NCBI GenBank assembly: GCA_039198225.1 | Contig: JBCCTQ010000018.1 | Location: 1 to 64,000, forward strand | Length of the DNA stretch: 64,000 nt | Direction: 5' to 3' | DNA from: JASJAR01 sp039198225 | GTDB lineage: Bacteria; Pseudomonadota; Alphaproteobacteria; Rhodobacterales; Rhodobacteraceae | Shown: positions 32,168 through 39,308 of the stretch, in pieces | How the letters are laid out: each line of letters begins with the position of its first letter | How positions within the stretch are numbered: the stretch's first letter is position 1 | Translations under genes and position numbers: made by a program | Notes under the pieces: model-generated | Told to the model about the DNA's origin: nothing | What the model saw: the letters and a program-made list of their open reading frames with translations, nothing else | Database searches by the model: none

Positions 32168-33724
32168 GCGCGCTTCTCGCGATTTCAGCAAGGTCCGGGC
32201 CGGGGGTCCGTAGCCTTCGCCGGTTTTTGGATCAAGTTCGGGAAAAATCCGAGCGATCTCTTCGACCGCCTCGCGTTCAAAACACGACGTTGTCTGGGGC
32301 CCAGGAAGAAAGCTCTCGGTGGGAAGACCCTCGGACCAGACGACCTGATGGTCATCAAACATCAGGTGAACATATTCGATCCAACCGCCCTCGATCCGAG
32401 TAATCGCCCCCCCATCGACAAGGTCGCGGGCCGCGACGAGGACCTCCGACGCCCCAAAGAGGAGCTCGCCTTTGGGCTGGCGCAACAGGACCCGGTGGAG
32501 GGGTGAGACGGTCAGCGCAGAGTGGCGGCCGAACGTTCCCGCCGCGATCCGGATCGGCGCCATCTTGTCGCTTGCCTCAACGGCACGGCGGCCCACCCAC
32601 CGGACCATTTGAGGCCCGTTGTCGCGCGTGATCACCTGGTCGCCCGCCTCAATCCACTGCACCGGCTTTTCGCCGTCGGGCGTCAAAATTCGGGTGCCGG
32701 CGGCGAAACAAGGCACTGTGTCGATGGTGATGAAACCCACATCGAACTCACCGGTGGTCGAACTGATGCCGTAGGTGAAGGCGATGTCTTCGCTTTCGGT
32801 GTTCGAAGTCACCGACAGCGTCCCGTCGAGGTTGAGGCTGACCGTCTGGCCTGTGGGCAGGTCAACATCGTCCCCGGGCATCACATCGACCCCGTTGATC
32901 TGGGAGATCGATGCGGTGCCGCTTGTATTGTTCATATCGTTGGCCAAGGCGTCGATCGTGGTGGTTTCGCCCGGGCGCAGGACCGCCTCATCTTCCACTG
33001 CGATAAGTGTGCCTTGGACGGAGTTCGCCGCGATCAAGAGATTCGAGTCGTAGTTGGCGTCGGAGACGTCGGCGACACCGATCCGGATCGAGTTGGTCAC
33101 ACTCGGATTAACCGGGATCGTGAGCGACACCGTGATCGTAAACCCGTCCATCTCGGTGTTGAACTCGTCATTCGTGTTCGACACGAAAAGGTTCACGCCC
33201 CCCGATTGGTTGATATTGCCGACACTCGTCTGCCCGTCCCCGGCCGCCAGGGGCACTGGGCTTCCATTGATCCAGACCCCCACAAGGTCGTTGTAAATTG
33301 AGCCCGCAAATTCGGGATATTCGTCCGAGGCGAATACAAAACGCATTGTGATCGAATTGACGCCGGCATCGGGGACGAAATCGACATCGAGGTAATTCGC
33401 GTCGAAGGTCGAAAGCCCGGCGAGCGCATCAAAGGCCGGTTCGCCGTTGATGCCACTGTTCGCCGTCGTGGTGTTGGTGGCGGCATTCGATTCCGCCCCG
33501 ACACGGGTAAAGGCGCGGGCCTGGCCGGTGGAGAGGATCACGCCCGTGTCACTTGGAGCGACGTCTTCGGTGATCGTAAGGCCGTCTTCATAGATCGCCG
33601 CCGCCCCGGCATCGCCGGTAAAGCTCGCACCATTGGGGAGCACAGTGACACCGTCACCGAAGATCAGTTCGGCCATTTGCTGTGCGGTTGCCGAAAGGTA
33701 AGTGAGTTCGACCCCTGCGACCAT
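32153..33724 (-). CDS. Choice-of-anchor L / Hint-domain secreted protein
   Basis: A 523-residue acidic protein. The N-terminal domain is a choice-of-anchor L module: MAELIFGDGVTV, PSDTGVILSTGQARAF, RFVFASDEYPEFAGSIYND and GVNLFVSNTND. A short Ig-like/cadherin-like stretch follows (about 240-335). The C-terminal half is a Hint-type (hedgehog/intein) domain opening CFAAGTRILTPDGEKPVQWI near residue 340, with SPLHRVLL and WIEYVHLMFDDHQVVW later. There is no Sec signal, so type I secretion is plausible. The ATG at 33724 follows GAGGCAGG; the frame stays open further upstream into dapE, but that part looks non-coding. Confidence 0.85.
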   Translation of the reverse strand: MVAGVELTYLSATAQQMAELIFGDGVTVLPNGASFTGDAGAAAIYEDGLTITEDVAPSDTGVILSTGQARAFTRVGAESNAATNTTTANSGINGEPAFDALAGLSTFDANYLDVDFVPDAGVNSITMRFVFASDEYPEFAGSIYNDLVGVWINGSPVPLAAGDGQTSVGNINQSGGVNLFVSNTNDEFNTEMDGFTITVSLTIPVNPSVTNSIRIGVADVSDANYDSNLLIAANSVQGTLIAVEDEAVLRPGETTTIDALANDMNNTSGTASISQINGVDVMPGDDVDLPTGQTVSLNLDGTLSVTSNTESEDIAFTYGISSTTGEFDVGFITIDTVPCFAAGTRILTPDGEKPVQWIEAGDQVITRDNGPQMVRWVGRRAVEASDKMAPIRIAAGTFGRHSALTVSPLHRVLLRQPKGELLFGASEVLVAARDLVDGGAITRIEGGWIEYVHLMFDDHQVVWSEGLPTESFLPGPQTTSCFEREAVEEIARIFPELDPKTGEGYGPPARTLLKSREARLLVA

Positions 33725-33991
33725 GCCTGCCTCGTCCGTCTCGATGGCAAGGGCCGCACGCCCGGCGCCCTTCGGACGCGGGTAAACGTGGTGTGCGGTG
33801 CGGGGTTGACCCGTCTTCCGCCTATGGACCCTGCCTCGGGTTTCTTGTCGGTGGGGAAGGTGGGGGGCCGGGAGGGCGATGCCAAGGGATTGATATTCTT
33901 TGCCAAGGGGCGGTTGGGCTCTGTTGTTCACGGGCCACAGATCGCGCGGCCCGAGATTGCAGGGGAGCGCTGGCTTCGCTATCCGAGCCCA

Positions 33992-35140
33992 ATGGCATCC
34001 CCCGACCCCGTCGCCCTGACCCAGGCCTTGATCCGCTGTCGCTCCATCGCACCCCAGGATGCCGGCGCCCTCGATCTTGTGGCCGCGCCCCTGGCGGCTG
34101 CGGGTTTTGAGGTTCACCGGGTCCCTCGCGGCGGGATCGAGAACCTTTTCGCCCGTTGGGGCCAGAAGGATCACCGAAAGAGCTTTGGGTTTAATGGCCA
34201 CACAGACGTGGTGCCTGAGGGTAACGCCGGAGAGTGGACACGCGCGCCCTTCGCGGGGCTCGCCGAAGAAGGCAGGGTCTGGGGCCGGGGGGCTGCGGAC
34301 ATGAAATCGGGCGTGGCCGCCTTCGTGGCCGCGGCCACGGAATTTGTCGAAAAGACCCCACCCGACGGCGCAGTGATCATCGCGATCACCGGCGACGAGG
34401 AAGGCAACGCCAAGGACGGAACCCGGGCCCTTCTCGACTGGATGGACCGGGCCGGTGAGGCCATGAGCGTCTGCCTTGTGGGTGAACCCACCTGCCCCGA
34501 GCGCTTGGGCGACACGATGAAAATCGGGCGACGCGGCTCAATGACGGCTTGGATCACTGCGACCGGGATCCAGGGGCATTCGGCCTATCCCCAACGGGCG
34601 CGGAACCCGGTGGCGGCCATGGCCATGCTCGCCCAACGTCTTTCGGCCAAGACCCTCGACGAAGGCACCGCCCATTTCGATCCGTCGACCTTGGCGGTGA
34701 CCAATATCGATACGGGAAACCCGGCCAACAACGTCATCCCGGGCGCCTGCCGGGCGACCGTCAATATTCGCTTCAATGATGCCCATCATTCCGATGCGCT
34801 GACCCGTTGGCTTCGGGAAGAGGCCGCAAGCGTGACCGACGAAACGGAGGTGGGCTTCGAAATGGACATTCAGGTTTCGGGGGAGAGTTTCCTCACGCCG
34901 CCCGGCGACCTGTCCGACCTCGTTTCCGCCGCGGTCGAGGCCGAAACCGGGCTTCGGCCGGATCTATCGACGTCGGGCGGGACGTCAGACGCGCGGTTCA
35001 TCAAAGACCATTGCGCGGTGGTGGAATTCGGGCTCGTGGGCCAGACCATGCATCAGATCGACGAGCATGTGGCGGAGGCCGATATAAGAGGGCTGACGGC
35101 GATCTATCGCCGCGTTTTAGAAGGGTATTTCAGTGATTGA
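33992..35140 (+). CDS. dapE: Succinyl-diaminopimelate desuccinylase DapE
   Basis: A dinuclear zinc M20-family hydrolase that removes succinate from N-succinyl-LL-DAP. Metal motifs are visible: GHTDVVPEG, GRGAADMKSG, the catalytic Glu pair in TGDEEGNA, and GEPTCPERLGD, with the final His in GQTMHQIDEHV. The dimerisation insert (IGRRGSMTAWITATGIQGHS...) is present. The ATG at 33992 gives 382 residues; the open frame upstream to 33677 is the promoter region between it and the divergent Hint gene. A GNAT gene overlaps its stop by 8 bp. Confidence 0.96.
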   Translation: MASPDPVALTQALIRCRSIAPQDAGALDLVAAPLAAAGFEVHRVPRGGIENLFARWGQKDHRKSFGFNGHTDVVPEGNAGEWTRAPFAGLAEEGRVWGRGAADMKSGVAAFVAAATEFVEKTPPDGAVIIAITGDEEGNAKDGTRALLDWMDRAGEAMSVCLVGEPTCPERLGDTMKIGRRGSMTAWITATGIQGHSAYPQRARNPVAAMAMLAQRLSAKTLDEGTAHFDPSTLAVTNIDTGNPANNVIPGACRATVNIRFNDAHHSDALTRWLREEAASVTDETEVGFEMDIQVSGESFLTPPGDLSDLVSAAVEAETGLRPDLSTSGGTSDARFIKDHCAVVEFGLVGQTMHQIDEHVAEADIRGLTAIYRRVLEGYFSD

Positions 35141-35555
35141 GGTTTCGGAAACGCGCGATGTGGCCGCCTGTCTGGCGATCCGGCGCGCCGTCTTCATCGA
35201 AGAACAGGGCGTCGACGAAGCGATCGAGATGGACGGGCTCGAAGAGCAAGGCATCCACGTCTTGGCGGCAGTCTGCGGGGCGCCAGTGGGCTGCGCGCGG
35301 ATCTTGCTGTCGCCTCCTGTCGGCAAGGTCGGCCGGGTGGCGGTGCTGAAATCCCATCGCGGCACCGGGATCGGTCAGGCCGTGATGGCCGAATGTGAGC
35401 GGCTTTTGCGGGAGAAATCTCAGATCACGGAGATCCGCCTCGGCGCCCAATCCTATGTGGTGCGGTTCTACGAAGCGCTCGGCTACCGGGTGGACGGGGC
35501 CGAATATATCGAGGCAGACATCCCCCATCGACCGATGGTTATGGAAATCGGTTAG
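35133..35555 (+). CDS. GNAT-family N-acetyltransferase (ElaA-like)
   Basis: A 140-residue acetyltransferase. It shows the GNAT fold with ETRDVAACLAIRRAVFIEEQ, the acetyl-CoA loop VLKSHRGTGIGQAVMAECER, and the ending SYVVRFYEALGYRVDG. The early VFIEEQGVDEAIEMDGLE segment resembles YjcF/ElaA-type proteins. It starts with GTG at 35133 inside the end of dapE, so it is translationally coupled. The substrate is unknown. Confidence 0.88.
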   Translation: MIEVSETRDVAACLAIRRAVFIEEQGVDEAIEMDGLEEQGIHVLAAVCGAPVGCARILLSPPVGKVGRVAVLKSHRGTGIGQAVMAECERLLREKSQITEIRLGAQSYVVRFYEALGYRVDGAEYIEADIPHRPMVMEIG

Positions 35556-35599
35556 GCGCAGGCTCGGATCCCGTCCGGGCGGCGCGCCAGTGAACCGGG

Positions 35600-36856
35600 C
35601 TACCTCAGACGCCGGAGGATCTCCATGCTCGCATAGCCGTCGGGCGTGAGCCCGACCGAGCGTTGATATTCCTTGATCGCCGAAATTGTATTGGGCCCGA
35701 TAATGCCGTCGACGCCGTTTGTGCTGAAGCCGCGCCGGGTCAAAAGACGTTGCATCTCCTTTCGCTCCGACAGCCGGAGGCCCCGGTCGCCGCGGGGCCA
35801 TTTCGCGCGGATCGCTGGGGCACCGCCGATCCGGTCGGCCAGGTGCCCGACGCCGATCACGTAGGCGTCGGCGGCGTTGTAGCGCTCGATCACGTGGAAA
35901 TTGTCAAAGATCATAAAGGCCGCGCCGCGGGATCCTGCGGGAAGAATGATCGACGCCCGGCCATAATCCGGCACCCGACCGCCCTTCGTGTCACGCACGC
36001 CCAAAGCCGCCCATTGAGCCGTGGATTTCTTCACTTTCGCCCCGGCCGACGCATAGTTGAACCCTTGGGGCAAGCGCACTTCGACACCCCAGGGCTGGCC
36101 TTTGGTCCAACCGGAACGGGCCAGATAGGCCGCCGTGGACGCCAAAGCGTCGGTCGGGTCGTCCGACCAGATGTCACGCCGCCCGTCGCCGCGGAAATCC
36201 TGGGCAAATGCGAGATAGCTCGTGGGAATAAACTGGGTGTGGCCCATGGCCCCGGCCCAGGACCCCTTCATCTGATCGGGGCGGATATCGCCCGCTTGGA
36301 GGATCTGAAGGGCCGCGATGAGCTGTTTTTCAAAAAACCGCCCCCGCCTTCCGTCATAGGCGAGCGTTGCCATGGCTTCGATGATAGGCGTCGAGCCCCG
36401 GACCGCGCCATAGGCGCTTTCGAGGCCCCAAACCGCGGTGACGATCTCGGCTTCGACGCCGTAGCGGCTTTCGATCTCGACCAGGAGTGCGCGATTGTCT
36501 CGAAGTGCAGCCTTGCCGTTCCGGATCCGGCTGTCGGAGACGGCACTGTCGAGATATTCCCAGATCTGCTTGGTGAATTCCGATTGGTTCCGGTCGCGCG
36601 CGATCACGTCGGCATTGTACTGGACGCCCCGGAAGGCCTGTTCGAGCACAGCCGGTCGGATGCCGGCGGCCCGGGCGCGGGACTTGAACCCGTCGATCCA
36701 GCGCTGGAAGCCGCGATTGGCCACCGGGCGCGGGGCGATGTCACTGGCGCCGAGATCTGGCCGCGGGGTCGGGACCGGGGAGGTGGTCATGGCCGCCAAT
36801 GCCGTGGACAAACCGAGGCACATTGCGGCCGCGAGGGGGACGGTGCGCCGGCTCAT
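35600..36856 (-). CDS. Lytic murein transglycosylase (MltB family) with peptidoglycan-binding domain
   Basis: A 418-residue exported enzyme that cleaves peptidoglycan to 1,6-anhydro-muropeptides. A Sec signal covers MSRRTVPLAAAMCLGLSTAL. The SLT_2 (MltB) domain has the catalytic Glu in VWGLESAYGAVRG and the family GSWAGAMGHTQFIPTSYLAF. A C-terminal peptidoglycan-binding_1 domain (RLLTRRGFSTNGVDGIIGPN) ends the protein. No lipobox Cys is placed after the signal, so it is probably soluble periplasmic. I start at 36856; a start at 36916 would bury the signal. Confidence 0.92.
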   Translation of the reverse strand: MSRRTVPLAAAMCLGLSTALAAMTTSPVPTPRPDLGASDIAPRPVANRGFQRWIDGFKSRARAAGIRPAVLEQAFRGVQYNADVIARDRNQSEFTKQIWEYLDSAVSDSRIRNGKAALRDNRALLVEIESRYGVEAEIVTAVWGLESAYGAVRGSTPIIEAMATLAYDGRRGRFFEKQLIAALQILQAGDIRPDQMKGSWAGAMGHTQFIPTSYLAFAQDFRGDGRRDIWSDDPTDALASTAAYLARSGWTKGQPWGVEVRLPQGFNYASAGAKVKKSTAQWAALGVRDTKGGRVPDYGRASIILPAGSRGAAFMIFDNFHVIERYNAADAYVIGVGHLADRIGGAPAIRAKWPRGDRGLRLSERKEMQRLLTRRGFSTNGVDGIIGPNTISAIKEYQRSVGLTPDGYASMEILRRLR

Positions 36857-36881
36857 ATCGGCACCCTTTTTGTTGCTGCTC

Positions 36882-36890
36882 TGTGGATAA
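36882..36890. promoter_or_regulatory. DnaA-box-like 9-mer upstream of mltB
   Basis: TGTGGATAA, the complement of the perfect DnaA box TTATCCACA, 26 bp upstream of the MltB-type gene start. A single box is weak evidence. Confidence 0.25.
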
Positions 36891-37029
36891 TGTAAGGGCT
36901 CAGGTGATTCCGACAAAGCAGAATGAGGGCGGCGCCGGTCAATTCTCGCCGATTAGGGTTAATGGCCCATCCTGCATGGGCCGCTGGCCGGAAGGTGTGG
37001 CGCTTAGGCCGCGGGGCGTGTCTTCCAGG

Positions 37030-39282
37030 TCAACGTTGCCGACGCTTCCGAGTCACATGGCGCGGTTTCTTATGGGCGGGTTTGACGGTTCTCCGGCGCC
37101 CGCCGCCACGGCGGGCCGGTCCTCCTGGGCGTTTGAGCGCGCCGCCTTCAATATCGAGAAGTTCGAGAATAAGGCCACCGCTAACGGGCGCCGCCTCAAC
37201 GAGGCGGACGGTGACTTTCTGGCCGAGGCCGATCAATTGACCGGTATCGGCTCCCATCAGCGTTTGGGTGTCCCGGTCATAGTGGAAGAATTCCTGTCCA
37301 ATGGACCGCACCGGCACGAGCCCATCTGCCCCAGTACCGTCGAGCTTCACGAACGCCCCAAAGCGTTGGACGCCAGAGATCCTTCCGGTGAGCTCGGTTC
37401 CTATCCGGTCGGCAAGATAAGCGGCGAGGTAGCGGTCCGTAGTGTCGCGTTCCGCCAGCATAGACCGGCGTTCGGTGGCAGAGATATGTTGGGCGGTCGC
37501 GTCGAGGTCTTCGATCTCGGGCTCGGTCAGCCCGTCCTCGCCCCAGCCATGGGCGCGGATCAGCGCGCGGTGGACGACAAGGTCCGCGTAGCGCCGGATG
37601 GGCGAGGTAAAATGGGCGTAGGACCGCAGCGCGAGGCCGAAATGGCCAAAATTCTCGGGCGCGTAAAACGCCTGCTGCATTGAGCGGAGCGTGGAAAGGT
37701 TGATCACGTCCTCATGGTCGGTCTCGGCGGCCGCCGCGAGGAGGCGGTTGAGATGGGCCGTTTTGAGGACCTGGCCCTTGGCCAGAGGCAGACCCACCGA
37801 CGCGGCGGTCTCCCTCAGGGCGTCGAGCTTTTCCGGGCTCGGTTCTTCATGGACCCGGTAGACAAGGTCGGTCTTGCGGGCTTCAAGCTCCTTGGCCGCG
37901 GCGACGTTGGCCAGAACCATGAATTCTTCGATCAGCCGGTGGGCGTCGAGCCGGTCTTTATGTGCAACGGATGTGACCGTTCCGTCCTCAGCGAGAACGA
38001 TTTGGCGTTCAGGCAAGTTCAAGTCGAGGGGTTGGCGGGCCTCTCGGGCGCGGACGAGCACGGCGTAGGCGGCATAAAGTGGCTTTAGAACGCCGTCGAG
38101 AAGGGGTGCTGTGCGGTCGTTCGGCGCGCCGTCGATGGCGTCTTGAACTTCCTCGTAGTGAAGCGAGGCGGCGGAGCGCATGAGACCCCTTGTAAAGCGT
38201 TGGGACAGTAACTCGCCGTCGGCGGAGATCTTCATCTCAACCGCGATCACCGCCCGGTCGACTTCCTCATGGAGCGAGCAGAGATCGCCCGATAGCCGGT
38301 CGGGGAGCATGGGCACCACCCGGTCGGGGAAATACGTGGAGTTGCCGCGTTTTCTCGCCTCGCGGTCAAGCTCGGTGCCGGGTCGGACATAGTGGGCGAC
38401 GTCGGCGATCGCGACCCAGAGGACATGGCCGCCTGTATTGGCGGGGTCCGTGTCGGGCATTGCCGCGCAGGCATCGTCGTGGTCGCGCGCATCGGCAGGG
38501 TCGATGGTAAGAAGCGGGATGGGGCGAAGGTCTTCGCGTTTGTCGAGTGTGGCCGGTTGGGCGCGGTCGGCCTCTTCGATGGCCGCGTCGGGGAAGGCGT
38601 CGGGTATTCCATGTTCGTGGATCGCGATGAGGGAGACGGCCCGGGGTGCGGAGGGGTCGCCGAGGCGGGTTATGACCCGGGCGGGGGGAAGGCCCATCCG
38701 GGATTTGGGGCCGGCGAGTTCGGCTTCCACTAACTCGCCGTCCTTCGCCCCGTGCCGGTCTTTCTCGGCGACGCGCCATTCCCGCTCACTCGCTTTGTCG
38801 ATGGGCACGATCCGCCCGCCTTCGGAGCCCGCGCGGTAGATCCCGAGGAGTTTTCGCGGGTTGGTGCCGATCCGGCGGATAAGACGGCCCTCATAGGCGT
38901 GATCCTCACCTTTGACCTCTTGGAGCCGCGCCAGCACCCGGTCGCCGCCCCCGAGGGCGGGGTCGGACGCGCGGAGGACCATGAGGACCCGAGGCTCGGG
39001 CCCCTCGCCTTGCCATTCGAGAGGCCGTGCGAAGAGGTCGCCATCGGCGTCCGGCTCTTGGATCTGGAGGACGCTGACGGGCGGGAGCTTTTCGGGGTCG
39101 CGGTAGGTCTTGCGGCGCTTTTCGAGATGGCCGTCGCCTTCGAGCTCTTTCAGGAGCCGTTTCAAATCGATCCGGTCCGCGCCCTTCAGCCCGAAGGCTT
39201 TCGCGATGTCGCGCTTCGAGGTCTGGGTTGGGTTGTCGGCAATCCAGGCGAGGACGTCTTCTTTGGTCGGGATCCGGGCCAT
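37030..39282 (-). CDS. rnr: Ribonuclease R
   Basis: A 750-residue processive 3'-5' exoribonuclease that degrades structured RNA. The order is an N-terminal winged helix (MARIPTKEDVLAWIADNPTQ), cold-shock-like domains, the RNB catalytic domain with metal aspartates in TIDPADARDHDDAC and the FTSPIRRYADLVVHR motif, an S1 domain (TGRISGVQRFGAFVKLDG), and a short basic tail. The ATG at 39282 follows AGGCGG; a start at 39297 is an alternative. It lies 26 bp downstream of dnaE2 on the same strand. Confidence 0.96.
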   Translation of the reverse strand: MARIPTKEDVLAWIADNPTQTSKRDIAKAFGLKGADRIDLKRLLKELEGDGHLEKRRKTYRDPEKLPPVSVLQIQEPDADGDLFARPLEWQGEGPEPRVLMVLRASDPALGGGDRVLARLQEVKGEDHAYEGRLIRRIGTNPRKLLGIYRAGSEGGRIVPIDKASEREWRVAEKDRHGAKDGELVEAELAGPKSRMGLPPARVITRLGDPSAPRAVSLIAIHEHGIPDAFPDAAIEEADRAQPATLDKREDLRPIPLLTIDPADARDHDDACAAMPDTDPANTGGHVLWVAIADVAHYVRPGTELDREARKRGNSTYFPDRVVPMLPDRLSGDLCSLHEEVDRAVIAVEMKISADGELLSQRFTRGLMRSAASLHYEEVQDAIDGAPNDRTAPLLDGVLKPLYAAYAVLVRAREARQPLDLNLPERQIVLAEDGTVTSVAHKDRLDAHRLIEEFMVLANVAAAKELEARKTDLVYRVHEEPSPEKLDALRETAASVGLPLAKGQVLKTAHLNRLLAAAAETDHEDVINLSTLRSMQQAFYAPENFGHFGLALRSYAHFTSPIRRYADLVVHRALIRAHGWGEDGLTEPEIEDLDATAQHISATERRSMLAERDTTDRYLAAYLADRIGTELTGRISGVQRFGAFVKLDGTGADGLVPVRSIGQEFFHYDRDTQTLMGADTGQLIGLGQKVTVRLVEAAPVSGGLILELLDIEGGALKRPGGPARRGGGRRRTVKPAHKKPRHVTRKRRQR

Positions 39283-39308
39283 GGCGCCGCCTAACATGGG
39301 GCTTTGGC

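Noticed and set aside
33725..34201. Upstream open frame of the Hint-domain gene, running antisense into dapE
   Set aside because: The added 159 residues have no family features and overlap dapE. The natural anchor-L start with a ribosome-binding site is at 33724.
35663..36895. 410-codon frame antisense to the MltB gene
   Set aside because: Shadow of the transglycosylase gene; no family features.
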